A DNA stretch of 41,940 nt from Cercozoa sp. M6MM. Its lineage: Eukaryota; Endomyxa: Ascetosporea. The stretch is from NCBI GenBank assembly GCA_040357565.1, contig JBDODJ010000097.1, one strand, 5' to 3'. Below are positions 25,139 to 35,072 of the stretch, piece by piece. Positions within the stretch are counted from its first letter, which is position 1; every line of letters starts with the position of its first letter. The position numbers and the translations under genes are program-made. Under the pieces are notes generated by a model. The model had not been told where the DNA came from, searched no databases, and saw only the letters and a list, made by a program, of their open reading frames with translations.

Positions 25139-25255
25139 ACGAACTCAATCGATAGCACTTCAATCGACACGGACGAAACCAATGCAGCGGTATTGGACAA
25201 AATAATACAGACATTGGCTTTAAGTCACGATGCAAACATCCTCTGCTTGTTGTAG
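10134..25255 (+). CDS. Giant HECT E3 ubiquitin ligase (RCC1/SPRY/F5-8C/LamG/NZF/UBA/HECT)
   Basis: Eleven exons: 10134-12020, 12078-15455, 15491-18425, 18484-19505, 19582-19735, 19790-22171, 22246-23412, 23483-24634, 24702-24788, 24842-24908 and 25156-25255. They total 14331 nt, exactly divisible by three (about 4776 residues). Order: helical N-terminus; RanBP2/NZF finger (CYHCTY...CQVC, about 1228-1252); SPRY (about 1346-1490); discoidin-like sandwich ending FEIFGF (about 2005-2172); seven RCC1 blades (VYTWGKG, VWTWGRN, LFAWGAN, LYAWGKG, VYAWGKN; about 2189-2554); two LamG-like regions (about 2655-3045); UBA (LALMGFTRERC, about 3115-3152); two more discoidin-like modules (about 3588-3985); a second SPRY-like region (about 3997-4165); HECT (about 4330 to the end). 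The catalytic Cys lies in LPVAHTCFMQ (TGC 24776-24778, about residue 4718). By family knowledge HECT takes ubiquitin from E2 onto this Cys. Met at 10134 gives MGASAS, a possible N-myristoylation site; an in-frame ATG lies at 10092. The acceptor at 15490 is weak. A GTGAGT at 10965 could mark a further 33-nt in-frame intron. Confidence 0.92.
13873..13941 (+). other. NZF/RanBP2-type zinc finger in the HECT ligase
   Basis: Encodes W-x-C-x2-C-T-Y-x-N followed by C-x2-C. The four Cys and the Trp match the RanBP2/NZF family. The Thr-Tyr pair stands where ubiquitin-binding NZF fingers carry Thr-Phe, so ubiquitin binding is plausible but inferred. Confidence 0.8.
24909..25155 (+). repeat. (AC)n last intron of the HECT gene, with gap
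   Basis: The donor GTACACAC runs straight into the AC repeat. A 101-N gap occupies 24982-25081 (first N at 24982) and the acceptor is CGATAG at 25155. Splicing turns YAITH into YAITHCTSIDTDETN, the form expected for a HECT C-lobe. Unspliced, the frame would encode Thr-His repeats and stop at TGA 24964. Confidence 0.85.
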
Positions 25256-25584
25256 GTGCATGCAGGACAACTGAGAATCGGCTAACTTCGACGTCCTTTC
25301 ACCGCTACTTTAAAAATCAATGAACAACCAGTGTTAGTAATACTGGTACTAGCCTGAGGTGTTTAAACACTACATGATTCAGTTGTCAGCGTCGTCAATT
25401 TCCGAGAGACAATACAAATACAAGACCAGCCAGAGATATTGATACCACGTTTTTCTGTTTGTGTGTGTCACTGACAGCAGCTTTTATCCGCGCGAATCAC
25501 CCGGATTTGACCCGGATCACTGCGTGTTTTGTTTGTGCTGCACCAAGAGTGTTTCAGAGCAAGTACGGGGCCTAAAACGCAGCA
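25256..25584. other. Intergenic between ligase and EF-hand gene
   Basis: About 330 bases holding the ligase 3' UTR and the promoter of the next gene. No specific element is recognised. Confidence 0.5.
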
Positions 25585-26608
25585 ATGCCTAGTAGAAGCA
25601 ACCTTACCGCCCAACCTGTGGTCAGGGGCGAAACTGGAAGCTGCGAAACTGAAACTCCTCTCACAATCACAACCGAGCAGCTTAACGAGGTAATGCTTTA
25701 AGTTAGGGAGCCATGGACACGAGTAGTTTACAGGATGTGATAGGCTTTTAAATGGCTTGCCAGTTCGGGTACTAAAAAAGGCGCATCTTCAAAGTGGCTC
25801 ACGGTGAGTTCAGCAACGTAAAATACGATCCAGGTAGAAATTAAAATTTACTACCCACTGAACCAATGCTTCGTGTAAAAAAAAACTGATGCAATTAGGT
25901 TCCTCAACTGTAAGTTGGTTGTAATTCCCTATGGACATACAATACTTCCTGGGGACCCCAAAGTCTGGATAAATGTTATCATTCACAGAGAAAAGCGACT
26001 CCAAATTTTCTTTTCGAACCCCCTGCTCGCTCGTCGTATACCATCTTGACTTGGGGAACAATTTTCACAGACCAACGATGTGTCATTTTCAGGCGAGGCT
26101 AAGTTCTTGATGGGCAACCAAACACGGCTTAGTGCAGGAGATTTAAAAACCTTGTTTGATGACGAATCCGGCCTAGATGCGTATGACGGTTTGTTTATCC
26201 GAGCTTTGAGCCAATGCCAATATTTAAGAGTGATGTTCGTGTGTCCAACACCCTTTGATTAATTTCCCTGCGAAGATCAACAAAAGCGAAGTCGGCGACA
26301 AAAACCGGAAGACGAAGATACTTTCGATCCTGTCGCGTGTGCATGGAGCGTGATAAACCCAGGGCGGGATGAGTTCTTGACGGAAGAGTCACTGGTAAAG
26401 GGTCCAGATTTAGCTACGTGCATGTGAGGGATGTGCGCAAATGCAGAGCAAGCTTTTCTCAAACATGGGGATCAGCCTCAATGAAGACGACTTCAATGCA
26501 ATCCGAGAACTTGCAGACGTGGATCGAGATGGTTTTATTTCGTATGCCGATTTTGTCAACATGCTCAGCGCACCCGAGACTCCTCCTGTTGGCGCCCGAG
26601 AGAACTAA
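25585..26608 (+). CDS. EF-hand calcium-binding protein
   Basis: Six exons join in phase: 25585-25689, 25727-25803, 25899-26035, 26093-26188, 26276-26394 and 26447-26608, total 696 nt (231 residues). The start MPSRSNLTAQ is the first ATG of an open frame. The last exon holds one textbook EF-hand loop, DVDRDGFISYAD (26516-26551), preceded by a helix (LNEDDFNAIREL) and followed by FVNML. Asp rather than the usual Glu stands at loop position 12, which in other proteins favours Mg or weakens Ca binding. The preceding exon (FLTEESLSKLFSNMG) resembles the entering half of a degenerate paired EF-hand. The N-terminal two thirds (VRVLKKAHLQSG; LVVIPYGHTILPGD) is unrecognised. A basic patch KRSRRQK lies before the EF region. 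An antisense open frame covers 26061-25810, but the plus-strand exon fits both phase and splice sites. Confidence 0.75.
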
Positions 26609-26764
26609 CGTCGAAGGAATGACCAAATGGACTGACATAGCAATCGAAATGAAGTAATAACACCTGCAAGGTGTTGTTGTGACTTGAAACTCGGTTCACT
26701 ACGACGTATACTTGGCTAATGGATTTGAACACAGTGAACACTAAGAAATAAGTACGTGTATGTT

Positions 26765-27730
26765 CTATCGTGCCTTGAGTTCTTCATCAGTTGTGTCATC
26801 GCTATCGGTGTCGTCGAATTTAAAGCACAATCGCCGGCCGATGCGTTGCTCTATCGACTCCACGCCGATACCCAAAGACCGAGACGCTGCCCGCTTCGGT
26901 GAGGCTGTTTTCACCCCAATCTTCGGAGGCGCTTCTCCTGAAAGTTCTGCGGAAGCTTTGACAACAGGCTCGATTGTCTTGCGTTGCGTTTGAGTGGCGC
27001 AAAAAGCCACATCCCACTGGCTGGGCATCCTCACAAATGACTCCACTGGATTGCCGCGAATATTACCTTGGGTGAATGGACGAGCATGTAAGAAAGAAGG
27101 AGCAGTGTACTGTACCGTTTGCAGACAGATTGAGTCTTTTAAACTCAGATCCAAGGTCGACTGCTTCGCCTTCCGCGGGCAACTTTTCTTCTCCAAAGCA
27201 GGTCGACTTTAATGCTACAGCAACCGCAAAGGAGGCCGTGGAATGAGATAATTTAAGATTGTACAGGGACTTACTTCTGGTAGCAGCCTCTAACATGAGC
27301 GCATCAATGGCAGCCAAGCTTTTCTTGTAGCTTCGCTCATCAGCCTCGCTCAACTGCAGTGAGGTTCAGTTTAATGTCAACGCCAAACCTACCTACAAAG
27401 ATAATGCACCTACCGTCAGGCACGCCTGCAGTTCGTTGGCACTCATGAGTAGACCAGCACTTTCTACACACAGACCGCAGACGTACTGTTGCAAGACTTT
27501 TCGTATTTTTCCGTCATCAATGGGGTGCTGCTCGACAAAAAGTTGCAAAACTGTTGCTTTCAGGCTGTGCGTAGTACTGTAAGGTGTGCACGTGTCCAGC
27601 CTGATCTAAAGACAAAATTCAGACCCATTTAGTGCCCGACGAGTGTCCCAACTTGCTAGTGCCCAATGTCGCATTTCCCGGATGTGTCAGCCTCTACTGC
27701 CGAAGGACATCGCGGTACCCGTGCGCACAT
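26765..27730 (-). CDS. Unknown protein with basic and acidic tail
   Basis: Clear minus-strand exons are 27605-27414 (64 codons, phase 0 at both ends), 27353 to about 27265, and a long final exon from about 27200 down to the TAA/TAG region at 26765. The first reads as a helical domain (LKATVLQLFVEQHPIDDGKI, then RKVLQQYVCGLCVES) that continues into LSEADERSYKKSLAAID. The final exon is mostly disordered (SPKRAASRSLGIGVES) and ends in an acidic tail, DDTDSDDTTDEELKAR. The junction at about 27265/27200 does not settle on one donor: the best GTAAGT gives a different frame from the long exon. A possible start, ATG at 27730 (MCAR), is in phase with 27605-27414 but lies inside the first intron of the divergent plus-strand gene. 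I do not recognise the family. Confidence 0.55.
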
Positions 27731-29348
27731 CCATTCAACGTGCCTTTGCCTTACTCAGCTGTGTGTTCAGGCCTAGCTCGGCAACCTGTGGACCACTCGA
27801 GCCACGTGTTGGTGCAGTCTCATGCGCTCAAGACAGGAGAGGATGCGCGCGATGTCGACTTTCTCGGTATTTCGCCTGTGTGACTCGGTTGCCAAACGAA
27901 AATTTGTGCATGTGTGCGTCACATAGAGCTGGCAAAGAAAGCACACGCTGCCTCGCGAAAGGAGATCCCGGCCAGTGACCCGTAACAATAGCCTTGTGCC
28001 CTTTGAGCAGTGCGACACCTCGTGTCCTTTTGCAGATGGTCGCAATTCGACGCCATCTTCTCGCAGAACTCGCTTCAGTAAGTTTGCACATTGGTGTGCT
28101 TTTGCATCCAAGGTTTTAGCACTGTAACACCGACTATACGCTGTCTGGCAGGCGAACCGAGACGCCTGTTTCGACGCTGAGTGCGCCAGCGCCTCCCGTG
28201 CGAACCTTCAGTTTCGACAGCGATGACGATGTAGTTTTTCTTCCTCCTCCAGGCTGAGTTTGTTGTGATGCGGTTGCATGTACCATTGCATGTGTGTGTG
28301 TGTGTGTGTGTCTGCTGCACAGACAACGGCCTCTGGCACACAGGAGAACACGCAGGTGTCCACGTCGGCGCTGTCGCGGACCGAGAGCGACGAAACTGAG
28401 GAGTCCCAGTCGAAAGGACGTGACGGCGTGCCTGTGCTTTGTTTTCACGCATGTTTTTGTAGACACACATGTGCAACGTATGTGTGTATGTGTGCACTTT
28501 TTTAAGCTTGCGCGTGTGCAGACCATTTCGCGCGACCGTCGACAGTCGGTGCTCAAGCAGCATGTCACTGAGAACCTCGTATTATCAATTAGTTTTCCTC
28601 CTTTGTGTTGTGTGCTTTCGCGTGACAGGCACTGCTTTTGGTTCAGTTGCCGCTCATGACACACGGGCACGCAATGCTCAAGTACGGTCGGCATGGACAG
28701 GTGTGTTGATCTCAAACACTGGGGTATCATGTGGGGCATTGGCCGTGAGGTGGTCCTTCCGCAGCCGCACTTTCGCTACTTCCAACTGCGTGGCGCCAAC
28801 GAACGCCGCTGGCTGCAATGGTACTCGCCTAACAAGCACCTGTATCAGACCAAGATTCCATTGCCGCACATGATCAAGGTATGTCGACTGTCTCCTGATT
28901 GTTCACTACCTCTGCCACTGTGTCACTTGTCGCAGGTGCTGCACGGACAGCACACGGACGTGTTTCGCAAGAACAAGCCTGTACACTCTTATCTTCTTCG
29001 TGCATGTGTGTATGTGTGCATGTGAATCTACAACAATAGGACCCGGTCCTGGAACCGCTGAGTTTCTCGCTGCTGTACATTGACCCGGAGGACAAAACAC
29101 GCACGCGCACGCTCGATCTCATCGCTCTCAGCTACCGCGAGTACCTCATTTGGTGGGCCTTTTGTGTTTGCACCTTCCCTGTCTCCTGTGTGTAGTGTAT
29201 TTTTATGGTGCTATCATTCGTTGCGATCAGGACCCTTGGTCTGTCGAAACTGATCGAGTGGGAACGCAAGTACGAAAGCGATGAGGCTCCTCCGGGTGGA
29301 CCGCAGAACCTCGAGGCCGATCTGGAAGCCAGCGATGTAGCCTCTCTT

Positions 29349-29412
<64 letters not shown>

Positions 29413-30055
29413 GTTAATAGTACTAGTTCACATGCACACCTGCATAAACACAGAGGCCCGACGTGCCGCACTACTTCTGGAAGTACGACGACGTGCCACA
29501 TGGCAGCGACGAAGTCGAGGACATGCGAAAGGTGTGTTGTTCGGGTTGTTGCTGTTGTTGGCGTTGTGGTGTGTTGACCGCAAACTGCGTGCAGGAGGTC
29601 AAGAAAGCGATCAAGCACTACAACAATGTTGTTCAATTCGCGCGCAATTCACGAGAGACTTCGGTACTGCTCTGTGTGTCTGAGTGTGCTTGCTGGGTGT
29701 AGTCTTGGCACCTCCCGACTGTCCCAGGTGTACGGCATTCTCAACGAGCTCCACGACCGCATCATTGCCGTGCGCAACCGCATCAAGAACGGCGATCTGG
29801 TATGCGCGCATAGTTGCATTTATCTTCTTGAAACCCACGCTGCCAAATGGGTGAGCTGTTGCGTAAACAGGTGGGCAGTCACGAAGAACTCAGGCGCTGT
29901 GCCGCCGAGATGCAGGCTATCGACGAGCGCACTGTTGCCTGTGTCATTGGTATGTTCTTATTTTACACACAAGTGTGTAAAGACTATGCGCTGCATCGTG
30001 ACTCGCATCCTTGCTGGCTGTTGTAGCGCACCAGGAGTTCAATGAGCGCCTTTAG
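27666..30055 (+). CDS. Pleckstrin-homology domain protein (PH_12/PRAF-type)
   Basis: Seventeen exons agree in phase and total 1272 nt (423 residues): 27666-27714, 27759-27866, 27927-27981, 28036-28077, 28152-28230, 28323-28427, 28522-28578, 28629-28700, 28765-28878, 28936-28980, 29040-29152, 29231-29336, 29454-29531, 29595-29663, 29728-29799, 29871-29949 and 30027-30055. Residues of about 174-305 form a PH domain: MLKYGRHGQPHFRYFQL, WLQWYSPNKHL, GQHTDVFRKNKP, SFSLLYID, RTLDLIALS and LGLSKLIEWE. This matches the PH form known from plant RCC1/FYVE (PRAF) and ELMO-like proteins, which bind phosphoinositides or partner proteins. The region before it is Ser/Thr-rich and disordered; the region after is helical (VEDMRKEVKKAIKHYNNVVQ; LNELHDRIIAVRNRIKNGD), suggesting a membrane-recruited adaptor with a coiled-coil tail. 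No FYVE or RCC1 part is present. Confidence 0.85.
29343..29411 (+). repeat. (CT)n microsatellite
   Basis: Pure CT run in the intron 29337-29453 of the PH-domain gene, starting within ten bases of the donor. Confidence 0.95.
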
Positions 30056-30285
30056 CAGCTGGCCGACCGCAGCTTCAGTGAATTAGCGACCGACGTCGTT
30101 CGATGGACTCAAATTAGCCGGGTTCTGATCGCAGCCCAGCCAGGCGTACCCCAAAAACGTCCGGCCGTGTACCGGTTCCGTTCGGTCTCGCGATCGCGGC
30201 GGGCAGATCGATTTGCATTCGATTGCAACTGTTTTAAATTCAATTAACGCGACATATCGTATAACTCCGTTGCCAGATGGAGCAC

Positions 30286-32231
30286 TTATTCATATCCTTC
30301 GTCTCCTTCCCACTCTGACGCTTCTTCGCCTGTTTTGCGACGTTTGGTTGGTCTCTGCGAGGATAATAAATTGACTTTAGGATCCAGTTGAGACGCGACT
30401 CACCTCTGCAGCGCTGATCGCTTCGTCCATGAACTCTTGGAACCTGGTCTCGTCGCCGAGTCGAATGGCCAGTGCGCGCAGCATCAAGAACACCTGCTTG
30501 TTCAAGTGCAGCAGCACTCCTGATTCGGCACTTTCGATCACTTTGCACAGAGACTCGTTCTACGGCACAGTACATAATTCGATCACTTTGCACAGAGAAA
30601 GGGACTTCGCATGGAGGAGAGGTAAATCTACCGGCATGTCCGTGCTTAGAACAAAGCGACGCGACTCGGACTGACGCATCGCAGCGTGCAGCGCATCGTA
30701 CAGCAGTCCGAGCAGTGCGTGCACCGGTCGATGAAGTGTCTGGCCTTCTTCTCGCATCGCTTGTGTCAGCAAGTGCCGTATTTCACGCCAACACGCCTCC
30801 AGAAGGTGCATCAGGAAGGCAACATTGTGCCGCGACACATGCAAATGCTTCCGTAGGTCCGCGCGGAAGCAGGAACCTTTTAGAAAGGGATGCGGCGGTG
30901 CCTTGCGTAACTTGGCGCCTTCCTCGGTCATCTCGATGCCGAACACTAAGTGGTACTGCATACATAGCTGTATTATGCACCCAACGTCAGAGACAAAAGG
31001 GAAAGGATGCTAACCAGTGCAATGACACGTGTCTTGATGTCGTCATCGAGAGCAGCGAAGGTGTCCGAGTCGCTGAGGAAGCACTCAAAGTGTCGCAGGA
31101 CCTGTGCAGCCAGGTACTGATCGAGCTGATCGAAGGGGAACGCCTGCTCTGCGTCGCGACTCTGGAGACACAAGGCGTCAAGACTCGGCTTCTGGAGGAT
31201 TCGGTTCAGTGCCGCGATCCAGTCGTCCTTCGGTTCGTCCAGTTTGACAGGCTCATCCGTACCACCAAGCGGAGTTAAAGCCCGTAATATTACGATACGG
31301 AACTCTTCGGTAAAGGCCGGAAAGGCCACCTGCAGCAGCTTAGCGTGCCTCTTCGCGAACGCTTCTGCGAAGTCCTTGATTACTCTCTACACAGAGGGTC
31401 TAAGTGGGAGCACAATCGGGTTAAGTATGTAAAAATTTACTTGCGGAGTCTTAAAGCAGTGCTTGCCGCGTGCCTCTGGCTCGTGAATCGAGAGCAGCCA
31501 CATCAGTGCACGTGTCTCCGGCGGCAGGTCGCACCACGCTGCTGACAGTCCCGTGTCCTCGTGCCACATAGCGTACCCTGTACATTGCAGAACGGTACCG
31601 TCGTACTTTAACACAGAAATATATACAGTAGGACGCACGATCGAGTCGCGAATAGAACAGCGGCACTTGGACGTAGCTGCCGTTTCTCACCCCGAGGCCG
31701 AGCGACGACACGACGGATCGCAGTTGTCCATGCACTGCAAGTATTATTGGCAGTGCCGAAAGGTGTCCGCGCTGCTGCCGCAGTGTCTCCAGAATTGTAC
31801 GCGACAGGTACAACGACGCGTCCGGGCCTGCTCGACCTGTGCGGGGGCCAGTACGGTATCTCACCACATAGTGACAATTGGAGTAACGTACGACAGCCGT
31901 GCACCACCGTGTCGAGATGCCCGACATAGATCAAGAGATCACAATGCCGCGCAAGCTGCTGGCCGTGCTTTCGCACAAAGCTCTCGACGGCCGTGCGACT
32001 GGCCGATTTCATCTTGCGTCGAGCGAAGTCGTCGTCGTCAAAGCCGACGATGTCAAAGTAGTCGGGACCTTCTGAGTCGACATCTTCCGAGTACATGGTC
32101 ATGTGAAACTGCTCCAGACACGTGCACATGAGCTTTGTGAGTGCCTTCAGCAAGGTCGCGCGCTCGTGGCGACTCGAGCCTTCCAGCGTGAGATTCGAAA
32201 TCGCTTGCGGTGACAGCGCGGTTTCTGACAT
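30286..32231 (-). CDS. Unknown all-helical protein, probably nuclear
   Basis: Seven minus-strand exons agree in phase and total 1635 nt (544 residues): 32231-31865, 31836-31627, 31577-31441, 31386-31015, 30955-30632, 30559-30404 and 30354-30286. The start MSETALSPQAI is followed by helices and an acidic patch (YFDIVGFDDDDFARRK). Later segments are strongly helical: LYLSRTILETLRQQRG, VIKDFAEAFAKRHAKLLQVA, DQLDQYLAAQVLRHFECFL, VAFLMHLLEACWREIRHLL. The C-terminus carries a basic cluster, RPTKRRKTGEE, a plausible monopartite nuclear localisation signal, and ends acidic. The fold could be a HEAT-type scaffold, but I cannot assign a family. The intron 31864-31837 is only 28 nt long; it has GT-AG ends and is needed to keep the frame. 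Confidence 0.72.
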
Positions 32232-32689
32232 TGCTCAGGGTATTTGCAGTAGACTTCAGTAAAAGAAGCAGTTCACACTCTTTTCGACCAGTCCGAACCC
32301 AGTCCGAACCCCCCACGCTAGCAGTTATTTTCGACTCCTAAGTGAGGCAAGCACAGAAAGCAAAAATCCGGTGCGCTGCAAGCTGAACACGGACAAAGCA
32401 CGCACCGGCAAATTTAAATTTATGACGGTGACAACTTGCGTTGCTGCGTTGTATCCGATCGTCGCGTAGCCTGGCTCTCGTCTGCGCTGAGACGGAAAAC
32501 GAAATTAAATACAACCAAACTGCGCTCTAAAAACTGGTTAAATTGCGCTCTGAGATGACGGTAGAGCTGAGGAGGCATGCCGTGCGCGAACGGATGGACG
32601 CGACGAATCTTAACGTACGTTACCTGCGCCTCGCCAGGCTGACTGCGCTGGACTGCATAAGCGTCCATTCAGTTCAATTGTTCGACGAG
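32232..32689. other. Intergenic between two minus-strand genes
   Basis: About 460 bases with short open frames but no splice-consistent exon. It probably contains the promoter of the helical protein gene and the 3' UTR of the nuclease gene. Confidence 0.5.
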
Positions 32690-33536
32690 TTAGACCTGGT
32701 CGGAGTCATTTCGCACGCGGGCGACGTCGTCGTCGAACTTGCGACTGTCGTTCTGTCAGACAAAAAATATACACACACACAGACACACAGACACAGACAC
32801 AGTCGAGCTAGAAATGAGATACCAGTAGAGGAGAATGCTCGGCCAGCGTGTCCTGCTTGCGACGCAGCAGCACAACGAGCAGTGCACCCACAACGCCCAT
32901 GAGGAGAGCACTGCATGCACACGCACACAGGGGTTTCCTTTCGTACACTGCTCCCGCGCGGAAGATTGGGGTACCTGACTGGCGCGAGGATGTACGTGGC
33001 CGTGCGGAAGCCGCGGTTGACGTCGCCCTTGGGCGGGTGGCGGTACGGCCCGTCGTCGTACGGGTCGAGTTCCGGCGTGATGCGCGTGTTCATCTCCTGC
33101 GACAACACAGCAGCCAGTGGGTCGGACTGTTCGCAGGGAACACACAGACACAGACACACAGACACAGACACACAGACACACACACGCGTGGTACAGAGTT
33201 GATGACGTTGGCCAGACGGTAGGCGCCCAGAGCGATGCGCGTGAGCAGCAGATCCTACCGAGTGAAGAGAGTGTAACAGGAGAGTGATGGGGGGATGGAT
33301 AACAGGAGTAGAGGTGATAGGAACAATGAGGGCAACAAAGGGTACCTGCGCATTGCGACGGTACTCGGACTCGAGCGGCAGAGTCTCGCCGTACGCGATG
33401 CAGTCGCCAGGTGACTGGCCGTCCTGACACACACGGTACACGTGCTCCTTGGCGATCTCGAAAGACTCGTTCAGCCACGTGTGCGGGTCCTGTACTCAAC
33501 AGAGAGGTACCTTACCCCTTCCCCATCCTCCTCCTC

Positions 33537-33590
<54 letters not shown>

Positions 33591-35072
33591 GAGGAAAACC
33601 TACCGACACGAGAAGTTCCTCCGGCGAGAATGAACTACGCGGACGCTGCGACTGCACAAAGTCCGTCTTGTCGGAAATGTACCTGCAAGGCAGAAGGTAG
33701 TTGTACTTTGGGATGGGAGAATTGCAAGGCTAAAAGAAAGGAAAGTGTACTGTGCACCCTCGGCAGTGATAAGCTTCTGATAGCCTGTACACAGCAGACA
33801 CGTTTTATGTGAAAAATACGAGATTTCTTTTACACCAAACACAAAATACGCCAGTTGTTGTCGTCAAAGAGACCGGCGGCATTGTCCCAGAAACTGTGCC
33901 AAGTCATTTTAGGCATGAAGGACCGGGATGGGGGGGGGGGGGGGTAAAGTAAAAGCTACGCGTGCAAGTTGCCCACAGCTGGTGAGTACTCGTCCTTCAA
34001 CTTGAACAGGTTACCTCCTACCAGAGGGTAGAATAAACATGGATATATACGGATTTACAGGGAATGATAAGAGGCTACCCAAGTCGCCACCAGGCAGGCG
34101 CTCGTCGTAGCGCGACGTGGCGTGACACGGCTGGTGAGAGTCGCCCGCAACTGCCCAGGGGTAAGGGAAGGGAAGGGTACGGTAGGATACAAGGGAAGGA
34201 AGACACTGGAAGGAAACGCTACTATGCAGGAGCATGCGAAGCGCGAAGGCACGCGAGAAAGCATCGCCTCGACCGTCTGTGCAAAGTTCAGTGTGCACTC
34301 AAACACAGACACAAACACAAGCACAGGCACATGCGCAAGCGAACCCTTGAGCGTGCGGAGGGCTTGCGACATGGCCCAGCCGGCGTTGTCCTAAGCAAGC
34401 GAGTTAGGCACCGGACAGCAAGAACGCGGGACACACAGAGACATCTACCGTGTTGTCCGGCTCAAGTTCCGGCATTAGCGTATCGTCGTCAAAGTCGACA
34501 AAGTGATGCGTCTTCCAGTGCCAGCGTTCCTCGAACTATTTACATGTACGGACTGCTGCAGTAAAAGCACACAAGCACACAGCGCAAGATAGCCAAGCTA
34601 CGGCATTTCCATTGCTCTTGATTTCGTCAGCCCACACGGCCGCAGGACCCGACTTCCACTCGCTTCGCAGGCAAAACACGTCATCAAACAGCGAGTATGG
34701 GATGACCTCCTGGATATGATCGATACCGCTGGTCGGGCTGCGTGCTCCAGAACTGCGCCAGAATGAGATCAACGCGCTCGCGGACTTGGGGCGTCAGATG
34801 GCCTGCGCGCGCGCACACACACACAAGTACCGAGGCTCCGGAGGCAAAGGACCCAGCCCAGGCAAGGTACGGTAGGCCAACTCCGCGACGATCATATGTG
34901 GCTTCTCCCAGAACGCAGCGGTAGGCTGCGCTAGGGCCAGCACCAGCGCCAGAGCACCCACCAGCATTGCACACGCTTCTTGCAAGGTCCAATAGCGGTG
35001 CCTTTGTCGATAACTCGATCCGCCGCCGTCGATCGCACTCCGACTACCGTTCCGGCTCAAAAAGCGCTTCAC
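32690..35072 (-). CDS. Membrane-anchored S1/P1-type nuclease, one apparent frameshift
   Basis: Fourteen minus-strand exons: 35072-34871, 34802-34602, 34535-34449, 34390-34345, 34276-34223, 34150-34079, 34017-33960, 33893-33843, 33682-33604, 33489-33346, 33254-33195, 33126-32975, 32910-32823 and 32752-32690 (about 451 residues). Family hallmarks in order: a hydrophobic signal (LVGALALVLALAQPTAA), then FWEKPHMIVAELA; AVWADEIK; HWKTHHFVDFDDD; LLHIAGDSHQPCH; GGNLFKL...NLHAFWD; and GAYRLANVIN. In S1/P1 nucleases these His and Asp residues bind three zinc ions that cleave single-stranded nucleic acids and 3'-nucleotides. Near the C-terminus ALLMGVVGALLVVLL is a transmembrane span, followed by RRK and a short acidic tail, so the enzyme would be a type I membrane protein with the catalytic domain outside. 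Exon 34802-34602 is one base too long to keep frame; the shift lies between about 34735 and 34790. Phe replaces the usual Trp at the predicted mature N-terminus. Confidence 0.83.
33541..33589. repeat. (CT)n microsatellite
   Basis: CT run inside the intron 33603-33490 of the nuclease gene, GA on the sense strand. Confidence 0.95.
33931..33946. repeat. Poly-G tract ending in GTAAAG
   Basis: Sixteen G followed by TAAAG within an intron of the nuclease gene. It matches the GGGGTAAA family seen at 1-75 and 8709-9137. Confidence 0.7.

Noticed and set aside
25810..26061. 84-residue antisense open frame on the minus strand
   Set aside because: The plus-strand exon 25899-26035 fits splice sites and phase with its neighbours in the EF-hand gene.
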